Source of the DNA: Citrus sinensis
Taxonomy: Eukaryota > Streptophyta > Magnoliopsida > Sapindales > Rutaceae
NCBI RefSeq assembly: GCF_022201045.2
Contig: NC_068557.1
Location: forward strand, 27,753,501-27,817,500
Direction: 5' to 3'
DNA length: 64,000 bases
A model generated the notes under the pieces. It was not told where the DNA came from, did no database searches, and saw only the letters and a program-made list of their open reading frames with translations. Below, in pieces: positions 38,281 through 49,696 of the stretch (positions are counted from its first letter, which is position 1; each line of letters begins with the position of its first letter). The position numbers and the translations under genes are program-made.

Positions 38281-40682
38281 TTATTTACTCTTCTCCGCTG
38301 CTTTTGTCTGAGGAAGGGTTCCAAATACTCTGTCCCACAGTGAAGATGTGATCCCAAAACCCTTATTTTGAATTCTGAAGTGATGATTTAAGTGATATTT
38401 CTGTAAAAACACAAAAAGAGTTGTCAGCATCCAGTTTGATATATCCAAACACTGTAATGGACAATCTAGAACGAGATGTATGACAAAAAACTAACTTATG
38501 GCATGCTAGAATTTGGATGTAAGTTTTAGCTTAAATTTTAAACATGAAAGTTCAGCTGAGAAATATTCAGACACAGAAAGGAGGAATGAAAAGGTACAAG
38601 GGCAAACCAAAAGTATACAAGCTCACAATCCTATCAATCATTTGGTGAGTGTCGGCTAAAATTCGACTCCAACATTAGGTATTTGAAACTAGGAAGCTTG
38701 CCTAGTGTTGGATTTAGCTTTTATTGAAAAATATAAATTGAACCTCATTCAAGCTATGAAATTAAAAACTACAACCAAGTCTATGGCCTTACAATTCATT
38801 TACATCTTTTGCAAAAGCAGATAAGAAGTGTAAGTACTTAACTAGCAAGCAAATGAGCAATACGAGATTATGTATCTTTTGAAATTGCAAAATAAGAACT
38901 ACTCTTACCTTGAGATTTTTAGGTACTTCACTTGAAGGCTGACCATGGTGCAGGTAGTAATGGGTGACATCATACATCACATAACCAAGTAAACCACCTC
39001 CAAACAAAGCAGGAGTTGTTGTAGGAGTCGATACAAGACTAAGCACTTTCCAGAACTGGAAACAACAGTAGGTGAAAATATTATTCAGCGAAAACTATAA
39101 ATTGAGCTTCATAACCAAGCAAAACATATTAGTCGTATTTCAAACTATATGTCACAATTAGTTCCAACTATTTCAGACTTCAAACATAAACATTTAGATT
39201 AGTCAATATTAGTAAAAATTTTGTTAATAGATTTTAGCCTTGAAACAGTTTCGACATGTTGCGAATTGCTCATATAGCATTTACTAGGACTGTATCAACC
39301 AAAGTACAAATCATCACGAATAAGGTGAATCTATTCAAACAAAACACAAATGACAAAATATAGATTTTTCACTTGTGAGTGTTTCCAAATCAAGTGCAGA
39401 ATGGGAATTACCCTGCCCTTACTCAAATCAATAGATCAATTAAGTTCCTAAATGACCAAAAGCACTATAAAACTCCTCAATTCTGGCAAATTCAAATAAT
39501 AGTACAGAACATTGCAGTGGATGCACAGGTCCAAAAGTCATTACTTCAGTCAAGACTTGTAATAATCGTCAAGAATGTAATGCAAGGAAAATATACTTAC
39601 CGGCAACAATAAAACAGCTGTTGCGGCAGGAGGAAAAACAAGCCGTAGGCCATCCATAGGATGCTTATGATGGCAACCGTGAAGAAGATAGTGAATGGTA
39701 TTTCCCCTAAAGCAAGTTCTTAACAACTTCAGAACAGTTTTAAGTAACTGAAGAGGGTAGATACACATATTGCAATTAGGAGAATAAAAAAGCATGTGCG
39801 CATCTGCATGCATGTTTCTGCGTGAATGTTTGGGGGGGGGGGGGGGGGGGGGGTGGGGGGGGGGGAGGGAGGGGAGAGAGAGAGAGAGAGAGAGAACAAA
39901 CCAGTAACTTCTCGTTTTGATGTGGAAGAGGAAACGGTGCAAAGTATACTCAAGCAGTGTCCAAACAAAGATGCCAAAAAGCACCATCAGAGCTACATGC
40001 GGAAGTGTCTGGCCCATTCTAATAGACATCGAGATGCACCAACAAACAACTGGCAGCCAAATGACCGGAATTGCCCACCAGACTGTGAGAGTCAAGAACT
40101 GCGTACAAAAAAAATGAGTAAGTACTGCAGAAGCATATGATCTAAAAAGGCAGAACTGTAACAACTAGAAACGAAATTCATGCAAAGGGCAGTGTTCTAG
40201 GATGTGCCTCCAAGTGCGTGAATCAATACATGGAATGCTATTTACAAGGAAAAAGGCCTTACCTCCCAAAAATCACTTTCGAAAAATCTAGGGCCTTCCT
40301 TGCTTACAATTGGCTGGTGAACCCATTCCTGATAAGCTTCTCCAAGATGACCGACCTGTGTCAAATTCTCCAAAGGTTAAAAGAAACAACACAAATCGAA
40401 ATACCATTGAAATGAACTTGTAATTAATCTAATCAAGAGCTACGAAATCAAACAAAAAGAACAAGCAGTTTCAATGTGTAACACTGAACTGCAAGAGAGC
40501 TTCACATATTGGTCCTTTCATAATTGATTGTACATTAGATAAGTAAGTATATATAAAAAGAAAAAGAAAAAGAAAAAAAAGAAGAGAAAAAACCCACAAA
40601 TGTTCGGAACATCACAATGCAACTCTACCTGGAAGACAAGGGGTTTGTTTAAATCGACAGTGAACTCCTGTGCAACAACCAT
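38281..40682 (-). CDS. Fatty acid 2-hydroxylase (dihydroceramide fatty acyl), copy A
   Basis: ER membrane di-metal hydroxylase that adds a 2-hydroxyl to the fatty acyl chain of ceramides, like Arabidopsis FAH1/FAH2. Exons in order: 40629-40682, 40263-40355, 39902-40098, 39601-39706, 38909-39055, 38281-38400; 717 nt, 238 residues, the plant length, without the N-terminal cytochrome b5 domain of yeast and animal enzymes. Histidine clusters: H103/H108 (HRFLFH), H120/H124 then HHKH at 127-130, H182/H186/H187 (THYYLHH), H202/H205/H206 (YHLNHH). Hydrophobic spans lie near 55-70, 83-97, 142-157 and 165-180. A 5' UTR intron is likely, ending just before TTAGTAAG near 40700 with its donor near 41106. 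Intron 3 carries a long G/GA tract next to its donor, which is GTTTGT rather than GTAAGT. Tandem paralogue of copy B. Confidence 0.92.
39832..39896. repeat. Poly-G / (GA)n tract beside a splice donor in FAH-A intron 3
   Basis: About 22 Gs, one T, 12 Gs, then AGGGAGGGG and (GA)n. On the transcript this is (CT)n followed by a C run, starting only about 5 bases inside intron 3. The genomic length is likely to vary between individuals and is prone to assembly error. The plus strand could form G-quadruplexes. Confidence 0.95.
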
Positions 40683-42696
40683 CTTGTCTTCTTACTAACT
40701 GAAAGAAAACAAGGAGACGAAACTGATTATGTAAGAAACAAGCAATCAATTTTAAAACCAAAGAAAAAACAAACGTCAATGTCACACCAATATTCACAAT
40801 AATTGCCGCGGCTAGATTAAATAACAAATCTTAAATTTCATTTCTCAGTATCACAACAATTGTTTCTCCTCACGAAAAGTAATAACAAACAACTGTAACT
40901 CGTAATCCAAACATTTTACTTTCCTCAAATATTATTTCGTCAAGAAAAACAGCAATGCACTCAATAAAATCACATGAATGAACTACAAAATTCTAATGAA
41001 TTTTCAAAAGCAAGAGATTGTATAGATCTGAAGAAATTATTATTTATGTTTTTTGGGGGAGGGGAGAATCAACGAAATAAAAAATCGAACGTCAAAATGT
41101 ACTAACCAGGAGCAATGCGGGTCGGATCTGAATCTGAACCCGATATATCTCTCCTTCTAAAAGGAACACCACTTCTGCCGCCGCAACAATTTTTATTTTT
41201 GTGTTTTTTTGCTTAATATTTATTTTTTTCTTTTCGGAAGGAGTGATGATGGAAGGCCGCGCCTGACTTGACTGTGGAGATTGTAAAGTGTATTTTAGTA
41301 AACACGAGTTGTAAAGATATGCGCCGTTGATTGTTAGTGGCACCAGAGAATCAGATTCGGCCAGCTGATTTTCCCGTTGGATTCTATCGGTTGCCAGTCT
41401 GGCACGTTTAAACTACAGCTTGGCTTTCATATTTTGGGGGAATCCTGGAGTGTATGACAGTTCACGCGTTAATGAGATTCTGAAGCTGATGTGGCGACAA
41501 GTTTTTGGCTCCAAGGTATCGATCCTTCTCCCCCTTTATTCTTCGAATTAAGATTCTCTTCTAATCTGATCTTCTCCTTAATAAAAAATATAAATAGGTG
41601 ATTGATAGTTAATAAATAAAAAAAATAAAAAAATTAAATTTTATATATACACTATCACTTAAAGACAAATAATATTAAATTTTTAAGAACTCATGAGAGC
41701 TCAGATTATGAGAAGATTTTTATCTTTATTCTTCATCAGCTCTACCGACGAAGGATAATACACTTTTTTTTTAAGAAAATGAGAATGATTTTTTCCTTTA
41801 TTTATTTTTATTTTGCTGTTATTTTTCCAATATAGAATGGAGTTAGTTGCTGTCCCATCATTCGTATTTAAATCATATAGAATGTCGGATTTTTTTTTAA
41901 TTTTTTAAGTTGGAATTGACCCTTCTTCTACCTTTTAAATATAGAAGATAATGTGAAACATTTGAATTATCTTAGCTTAATTTAACTGCCACTTAGCTAT
42001 TAATTTTGTAGAATGACCTTCGCATCCGTGCAAAGTCAATGCCAAACAAACTCTGATTAAAATAGATTTTGTTTACTTTATAACGACACAAATGAAATTG
42101 TCCAACACTTACTTATTCGAAAGTGACTAGCTTTTGAAAATGACCATAGTTGACAACTGGAGTGAATCCAATTGGAGTTTATGATCTATATATAATTGAT
42201 TTTTAAAGAAAAAAAAAAGAAAGAAAGAAACTGACTATTAGTCAGATGGAATCCAGCTTAAAATAAGAGTTCAATTTTGTTTAGATTAAATTAAGGGAGT
42301 TTAGTTTCGTTAACGCTATGTTACCTCATTTTAAATGATGTGTGATAAAATGAAATCTAGTTTAAAAAGAGTGAAACGTGTATAAACAATTTTTTTTTTT
42401 TTCAGCATCGGAATAATGAAAGAAGAACCAAACATTTGCTTAGAATCAAAATCTAATCTAATTTAATCTAATCATCTGAAAGGACATTACAATGAAGTGT
42501 GAAATGAAATACTTTAAAAAAGTGAACATATAATTCTACGCGGATAGGATTCGGCAACATTAGACTTTAAAAATAATAATAATAATAATAATGGATTAGC
42601 GGATACCCAATGCAGGAATCAGGATGTATGTATTCGGCATTGATCAAACCATACATGCAGTGAGTTTTGTTTTGCTTTTTACCAAATTCATACTAA

Positions 42697-43389
42697 GGGC
42701 CCGTTTGAGATTGCTTTTAGGAGACCTAAAAGTGATTTTGAAAATCTAAAAGCTAGTTTTAGTGTTTGGTAAAAAAAAATCAAAATCACTTTTGTCAAAA
42801 TCAGCTTCTCCTACAGCTGATTTTGAAAAGTCGGGAAGGAGTAGCTTTTAGATTCTGGTTTTGAAAATCAATTTTATCATTTAATACAATTCCATAAATA
42901 TCCTTAAAATTATTACTTAAATCCAAAATTATCCTTATTCAAATTGGAAACAAAATAATTTATAAAAAAATTTGTATTATAATTCATAAATATAAATTTA
43001 TTAATATCAATTTATTGGTCGAATTATTATTAAATTTATTTCACTATATTATTAATTTAATTATCAATTGTTTTAAGAAAAAAAATAAATATATTATAAA
43101 TTTTATTTTTTGTAAAAATTGATATAATACACAATTAAAAATATTATATGTACATGTTTTTATATATATAAGTAAATTTTATCTTATATTATGGATATTT
43201 TAGTAATTTATTTTCTCTCAGTAGTTTAACAGTAAAATTTACCAAACGTCCATAACTGCTTTCAAAACTCGTAGTACTTCTTGAAACAAAATTTACCAAA
43301 CACTTAACGGATTCTCTTCACAGCTGATTATTTCTACAGCACAGCTAACATCAATTATTTTAAAAGCTACAGCATTCCCAAACTGGCCC
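42697..43389. mobile_element. PIF/Harbinger (Tourist-like) MITE, 693 bp
   Basis: The left end is GGGCCCGTTTGAGATTGCT and the right end, reversed, is GGGCCAGTTTGGGAATGCT, an inverted repeat with four mismatches. The flanks are TAA on both sides (42694-42696 and 43390-43392), the target duplication of this superfamily. Inside each end is an AAAAGCT/CAGCTGATT-like block. No coding capacity. Confidence 0.85.
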
Positions 43390-43526
43390 TAAGCCTGCTA
43401 AAATTTTTACGAAATTATATTCATGTTGGCATTTTCCAACAGATTTGCAGATGGACAGATAAAATTGTCAATCTCTAGTCTCAAGTTTTCAAGTTCTGCC
43501 AGTACAAAGACTCTCAAGAACTCTTT

Positions 43527-43780
43527 GGTATTGAGGTAGTATAATTTTTAAGTCATAGTTACTATAAAAAAAAATTTATAACATATAAAATAGAAGTCAA
43601 TAGTGTATAGTAAATATGATTTTTAAATATTATTTTTTATAAAAATAATAAAAATATTATAAGTTTTTCATTTACAAGTATTGAACTAAATCAATTAAAT
43701 TAATTTTTAAACTACAACTAATATTTAAAACTCTTTTTAGTGTTGTAACTTAAAGTTACAGCTATCTAACCTCAATACTA
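43527..43780. mobile_element. Small fold-back element (MITE-like), superfamily unknown
   Basis: GGTATTGAGGTAGTATAA at the left and its inverted relative AGTATTGAGGTTAGATAG at the right enclose AT-rich sequence; inner inverted similarity includes GTAACTTTAAGTTAC-like motifs. I see no certain target duplication. Confidence 0.4.
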
Positions 43781-44316
43781 AACCGGCTCTTATTCTCCTC
43801 GCACTGCTAGGTAACTAGATTTTTTTTTTCACAAATATGAATAGAAGGAAGATATATCTATATATATATTAAACTAATTAGTATTGGGACTAATTCGAAG
43901 GCGTGTATAATCATGCATGCTCAAGTCAAGTCTATCACAAAGTTAGTGCGAATATCTTGAGTGTATATTTGATACCCAAAAAATTTAAGAAAAAAAATTT
44001 CTTTAACTCTTTGTCATCTTGTATAAAAAAAAAAAAATGTTGAAAAGTCTAACCAAAATCAATTTATATTACTTTAATTTGTAACATACATACATACATA
44101 TAAACCACTGGCTGGCCTATGGTTGATCCTCAACTCATACTGAGATCAAAAGTTTGAAGTACTAGAATGTCAAATAATCACACTTATAGGACAATCTACT
44201 GCATCCCCAAACATGCTCCAAGTCTCCTTGTGTGTAATGTGGCAGAATCTATTCGGAACAATTCCATAACCTGATCAATAATGTCTATACAATTAAACGC
44301 GAGCCAGTAACATCAT

Positions 44317-46307
44317 CTATGCTTTAGCCGCTTTTGCAGGAGGAAGCGTTCCAAACACAATGTCCCATAAAGACGAAGAGATTCCAAATCCTTTGTCCCG
44401 AATTCTGAAGTGATGATTCATGTGAAATCTCTGTTCAAAACAAACATAAAAGGATTTGTAAAAAGCAATGTGGACTCTCTCCTTCCAAGCAGGAAAGACA
44501 AAGGAGAAAGAAACCGAGAGATTAAGAAGCTCATTTTGATAAGTTGTTACCTTCAGCCGCAGAATGATTCCTTTCGATGGCTTCCCGTGATGTGTGTAGT
44601 AATGAGTAACATCATACATTACATATCCCAGCAAAATGCCTCCATATAGTGCAGGAGTGATGAATGGCTTTGTTAAAACATCAATCAGGTTCCACAACTA
44701 GGAGTCACAATGGTTTGATGAATCAGCAAAATGTCAAGATAGTCATTAACAATGCAATCGAGTTCATTAGCTTTTGATTAATATGGAATTGAGGCATAAT
44801 TTAGTCAAAAAGCTGTGAGAAAATGAACATACTGCCAAAGATACAAGTGCTGCTCCAGCCGGAGGGAAAACAAGCCGCAGTCCATCCATAGGGTGCTTGT
44901 GATGGCAGCCATGAATGAGATAGTGAAAAGTGTTCCCCCTTGCAAAAATTTATGAAACCAGATTCAGCACATGATGCTAGTTTGCAGAGAGTGAGAGGGA
45001 AGCATATACCAGTAGCTTTTAGTCTTTATATGGAAAAGATAGCGGTGCAGAAAGTACTCCAGCAATGTCCAAGTGATGATGCCCAAAAATACGATTAGAC
45101 CAGCTAGATATGGAGCGAGGCCCATTTTGACAGACTTGCTAACAGACCAACATACAACCGGCAGCCAAACTAGGGGAATTACCCACCATTTTGTACGGGT
45201 CAAGAACTGTTTCAAGTTGAGCAGTTAAAAGGCTTAGAAAATTGTTAATATAAAGGCAGTGCATATGTTTATCAGTGAAGTTGTTGCATTGGTATTAAGA
45301 TTCAGCCATTGCCTTAAAGAAACACATCAGGACATCTTAATGGATTGAAAAAAATAAATAAATAAATAATTCAGGCAATTTGCACGCAGAGGAAACATGG
45401 CTTACCTCCTGATTAAAGACAATGTGCATTTATAATTATCAAATCTCATAAGCATTATCATAATAATGATTATATGTATATGACTTGGGACAACACATAA
45501 CCGGTAGACAGAGAGAATATCCAACAGCAGAATAGAAAATAACATCTCAGAAGCAGCAGTTGGCAGAAGCAGAAAAGAATTGTAAAACACGAAGAGAGAT
45601 TCTTTGTCCACGTAAATGTAAAAGAGACAAATTATCTTTCCAACATGTATTTGGCCCCACAAACTAATCATTTCTAGTCAAGTTTGCAAATGATAAAATC
45701 CCTATCCATATGTACTTCCAAACAAATGTGAACTCACAATTCAGTTGAGAAAAATATAACTAAAGTCTAGCTCAAATGTGCTCTGCCCAGAAACATTGAA
45801 ATTTTTTTAAAAAGGTAGCTGCCCAGAAACAATGAAAGTGCAGAAGAGTTAATTCAAGTAAATGGTTTCATGATTCCTCTCTACACTTGTGAATGGCACA
45901 CTATCGCTATGTGGAACAATTTGATTTCAAGAAATGATGTATTACCTCCATGAAGCCATTGGCAAAAAACCGGGGGCTATCCTTGCCAACTATGGGTTGA
46001 TGAACCCATTCCTCATAAGCTTCTCCAAGATGGCCAACCTGCCGCAAAAATTCGAATAAAAGAAACAAAAATTATGGAGCTAAGAAAGAAATGTATCAAG
46101 AACTCAATGGACGGCATCAACTCAATGTTTAGTCACTATAAACTATGACCAAAGATCTCACATTATGCGAGCAAAATGTGCGTATATATTTTATAAAACG
46201 GACAATGGGCACATCCAAAATGGGTATGTGCATCAGATAAATAAAGATTGAACCTGAAAAACGAGAGGCTTATTCAAATCCACGGAGAAAGGCTCATCAG
46301 CGACCAT
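44317..46307 (-). CDS. Fatty acid 2-hydroxylase (dihydroceramide fatty acyl), copy B
   Basis: Tandem paralogue of copy A with the same role. Exons in order: 46254-46307, 45946-46038, 45010-45206, 44833-44938, 44551-44697, 44317-44430; 711 nt, 236 residues. The first five exons have exactly the same lengths as in copy A (54, 93, 197, 106, 147) and the same phases, so the pair arose by gene duplication with introns. All histidine clusters are kept (HRYLFH, HGCHHKH, THYYTHH, FHMNHH). Copy B starts MVADEPFSVDLNKPLVFQ and ends AKAAKA. Intron 3 has a normal donor here (GTATAT). A 5' UTR intron is likely at 46339-46502. The two copies may differ in chain-length preference, as proposed for Arabidopsis FAH1 and FAH2, but that cannot be read from sequence. 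Confidence 0.92.
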
Positions 46308-46502
46308 CTTGGCAACTTATGACGACGCGACCAACTTGCTAGAAGCCCATCATGAGATCAACAGAAAATGCAACATTTTAATTAGAATAGATAAAATAAA
46401 ACGACAAATTGAAGATCATCTTTTTTTCCCCCTGATTCTACAAATATCATTCATCATCGTGCATGCAAAACATAGAAAGGTAAAAATGCAGAAAGCAGAT
46501 AC

Positions 46503-47079
46503 CTTGTCGGAGGCAGAGCAATGGAAGAGCCACCACCAAAAGAGTTCTTGAGTCGTGGTGATTACCAACCCAAGGAGCTCTCCACGGTTTCAGATCTCTC
46601 TTGATTGCGGTGATTTGTCAGCAGAAGGAGAAGAAATCGCGGGTTTCTCTTTCATCTTTATGAGCTGCCTTATCTTTTTTTATCTTCGAAATCACAGCTT
46701 GCCCGTACAATTTCTCATCATTAACCATTATTAGTTATTTTTACTCTCTGTCTCTCTAACCGTTATTAGGTTTATTTCTCAACGTCATTTTTTGCCCTTA
46801 AAATAAATGCTGCCCGTTTTCATAAATCAGAGAAGGCATATAAGGTCCATTAATTCTTTCAAAATTTCTTATTAAAATATCTGTAATTTTTTTTTTCAGA
46901 AAACAATATCTGTAATTACTTTTTCTCCAACACCATTTGTTTAATATTATTAAACAACCTTTTCAGTTTTTTAAAATTAACTAAAATTTATATCAGCAAC
47001 CCACTTCAAAAATCAAAAATAAAAATAAAAACTCATCAATGTGGAATATCTTAATTTCGTCCTTTACATTCACAAAACA
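46503..47079. other. Promoter/intergenic region of FAH-B
   Basis: Leader and promoter of FAH-B (transcribed leftward), with CT-rich stretches near 46740-46760. No clear TATA box. Ends at the tRNA gene. Confidence 0.5.
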
Positions 47080-47161
47080 GTGGACGTGCCGGAGTGGTTA
47101 TCGGGCATGACTAGAAATCATGTGGGCTCTGCCCGCGCAGGTTCGAATCCTGCCGTTCACG
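47080..47161 (+). tRNA. trnS-AGA: tRNA-Ser (anticodon AGA)
   Basis: An 82-base type II tRNA with a full cloverleaf. The acceptor GTGGACG pairs with CGTTCAC (one G-T), the anticodon stem CATGA/TCATG encloses CTAGAAA with AGA at 47113-47115, there is a long variable arm, and the T arm contains GGTTCGAATCC. A pol III stop TTTT follows at 47167-47170, and CAAAACA lies just upstream, as in many plant tRNA genes. It looks functional. A decayed relative lies at 52619-52690. Confidence 0.96.
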
Positions 47162-47530
47162 AAGCATTTTGGTGATGATGTGTTGTTTTCTACGTGTCTG
47201 TATCTGTACTTATAATTTCTGCTCCCATTGTTTTTTCTTTATCCTATACTTTTTATTTTTATTTTTACAAAGAAAAATTGATTTCCTTTAAATAAATTTG
47301 AAATAGAGGTGAAAATTATTACAGCCTGATAAACAAAAATAAAGATAGATCTAAAGAAAAAGAAGAAGAAAAAATATCATTAAGGGTGAAGCCAATTTTT
47401 TAGAGCAACCTAAATAATGAATTGAGATTTAAGAAGGTACTCACTACTCAATCGATAAGTGGTTTACTAATTTGTATTACGTAGAGAAAGAGAGGAAAGA
47501 AAACTCAAAGCGACATGTCATAATAATAAA

Positions 47531-48705
47531 TTAGGAAGTAGAATCGCGCTTCGCGCAACTTTGAAAATATCAAATTAAAAATTAAAAATTTGATAAAATC
47601 CAAATTTCCTGAGAAATCATACTGATCTCTTCTCAAAATGAAGATTAAACAAGTTAATTTTGCATGTTTATTTCAATAATAATAAATATCACACATAATA
47701 ATAATAATTGACACCCGGCGACGCTAAGGCTCATGAGCATTTAAAAAAATATGAGTTTAAATTGCATCGAGCCCTTCATCCTTTACCTTCTGTATAAGAT
47801 CTGGCCACATCTACACAAAAACAACGCATATATAAACAAATCATATCAAAATTTACATATTTAAAGAATAACAATGATATTTGATCTAAAAATATTGCCC
47901 ATAATTTTTCCTAAACATGAAAGCACACTGTTTTGAATGTGGGATCATGTTTGACTTGTTAGGAACAAAAAAATTTAAAATAATATTTTCGCAGCAAAGT
48001 AGCATTTTTTTTTTGGGTTAAAAGAAGAAGAAAATGTGAAAGTGCAAGTGATTTGAGAAATTGTAAATTAATTATTTGCATGTAGTACTTGTGGAGTGTT
48101 GCGATAATATAGTGAATTGCACCAAAGAAGATAATTCATTGTTCTCCATTAATTATAATGACAGTTGTATCATAATCAACTTGTGTTGCTGATGATAACA
48201 AGCAAATGAAACTTAAATTTAGAATAAGAAGAATTAGGTTCTAGTGGCATTATTGAGGGAAGATGAAAGAATTTTTCTTCCTATATTAATTAATTCATAT
48301 ATTTTAAGCCACTAAAGTTTAATTGCCAGCACAATAAAATTTGAAGAAACCAAACGACACTAAACAAAAGGTTGCATAATTAAATATGGGATTATGACAT
48401 TAAAATTAGGCCCTAATGGCATTGTTGATGGAAGATGAAAGAACCTCTCTTCCTATGTTAATTAATTGATGTATTTTAAGCCACTAAAGTTTAATTGCTA
48501 GCATAATAAAATAAATGAATGTTTCAAAAGACTTATAATTAATTATTATTAATTGTTACATATTGTTGAATTTAAATAAAAATAGGAAAAGACATGTACA
48601 AAAAATATCCATCAATATTTTAAATATTTTAGATAATAGAGAATATAAAAAGATAAGGAATAGTGATGCCACATCAACTCTTGTAGTCCCAGCTTTATAT
48701 ATATA
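47531..48705 (-). mobile_element. Helitron-like element C (third of a head-to-tail array)
   Basis: On the minus strand the 3' end has the hairpin TTGCGCGAAGCGCGA, then TTCTACTTC and the terminus CTAA followed by T, matching the Helitron rule (hairpin, then CTRR, insertion at A|T). The 5' end, TATATATATAAAGCTGGGA, directly abuts the CTAG end of element B. About 90 bases of 5' sequence (including GATGTGGCATCAC) are shared with elements A and B. Inside is a tandem duplication of about 110 bases with a 172-base spacing (48232 and 48404). Non-autonomous. Confidence 0.6.
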
Positions 48706-48937
48706 CTAGGGAATAGAACCGCGGTTTGCGCGGCTTTGAAAAAAGAATTTAGTATTATTCTTTTTTTTCTTATTATACTTTTAATGATTTATTCTATTCG
48801 ATTAAGAGGCAAGACTTGCAAAAAAAAACATGAAAAAAATAAAGCAAAGCTAAAACCAAAAAGACTTTTTTAATTATTTAAACTTGCATTAGCTAAATTA
48901 ACACCACGGAAATAGATGTGCCATAGATTCACCTTGT

Positions 48938-49357
48938 CTAAGCCAAAACCTTAGAAACTTGAGGCTGATATATCACCGCGAGGCCACCTGGAGAAGGAGC
49001 AGAAGATGCATCACAGTAGCCTCTCAGTATATTTCCTTCTTCGGCAGTGAATCCGAGAGATGTGAGCATTGCAGGCCAGCAATTACGGGTGATGATATCA
49101 ATAGCGCGGCTACAGTCAGGACCAATATCAGCCTAACTGTTAAGGAAGAATATAACAATCTCATTTGAGCATGATTTCAGCTCCATTAACGCGTTCCAGC
49201 ACTCCGTTAGGCCTCCGCTATCTTCAAATTTTGTTGCAAGATCGTAGTCTTGTTTTATATTGTTGTTGAGGTGATCATTCCTGCTAGTTGCATTTGCAAT
49301 ATTTTCCATGACAAGGCAAATGAGGGCCAAAATTAAAAACACATGTTTTAGAGCCAT
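48938..49357 (-). pseudogene. Egg-cell secreted EC1-like gene broken by one in-frame stop
   Basis: EC1 proteins are small cysteine-rich proteins of the prolamin-like fold, secreted by the egg cell at fertilisation to activate sperm. This 140-codon intronless frame has a signal peptide (ALKHVFLILALICLV) and the family core: LTECWNALMELKSC, then ADIGPDC, RAIDIITRNCWPAM, LTSLGFTAEEGN, LRGYC. A TAG at 49133-49135 falls where the family has Gln (FFLN-G-Q-ADIGPDC), cutting the product after 74 residues. The paired Cys of DCCRAI is DCSRAI here, so one disulfide is also lost. The rest of the frame is open to its own stop, so decay is recent. A TATA box remains upstream. It lies inside Helitron-like element B. 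Family assignment is confident; loss of function is likely but not proven. Confidence 0.82.
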
Positions 49358-49419
49358 TGCTATTTTCTATTTTTTTTTATGTTTTGTTTATATTTACGTG
49401 GGATATCATAATTTTGTTA

Positions 49420-49430
49420 CTATTTATAAA
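49420..49430 (-). promoter_or_regulatory. TATA box of the EC1-like copy
   Basis: TTTATAAATAG on the minus strand, 63-73 bases upstream of the ATG at 49357. Its survival shows that promoter sequence came along with the coding region. Confidence 0.6.
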
Positions 49431-49696
49431 TTAAGGTAAGGCAGAGGAGAAGAGTGATTAAAAATATTTATAAATTATTACTTAATTTATGATCAAGAAG
49501 GTTTCAATTAGAGAAGATAGTGGGTCTTTTAATGAACTGTTACATATTGATTGTGTAATAACAGCCAAATTAATTATGAGAAGATGAAAAGCTAAATCTG
49601 AAAGAAAATTTCTCTATTTGTAGATAATAGAGAATATACAAAGATGAGAAATGGTGATGCCACATCACATCTTGTAATCCCAACCTTATATAAATA

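Larger units (their letters stand above)
41107..44316. other. Intergenic between FAH-A and FAH-B
   Basis: Contains the FAH-A promoter, then AT-rich sequence with a Harbinger-type MITE at 42697-43389 and a fold-back element at 43527-43780. No gene seen. Confidence 0.6.
48706..49696 (-). mobile_element. Helitron-like element B carrying an EC1 gene copy
   Basis: The minus-strand 3' end is the hairpin GCCGCGCAAACCGCGGTTC, then TATTCC and the terminus CTAG followed by T. The 5' start near 49696 (TATTTATATAAGGTTGGGAT) abuts the 3' end of element A; the canonical TC start appears worn. The 5' region shares about 160 bases with element A, including GTGGCATCACCATTTCTCAT. The interior holds a complete EC1-like reading frame with its own TATA box (48938-49430), so this is either gene capture or two Helitron insertions around a resident gene. 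Confidence 0.6.

Noticed and set aside
39826-40140. Glycine-rich plus-strand frame
   Set aside because: Read-through of the poly-G/(GA)n tract in FAH-A intron 3 and the complement of exon 3.
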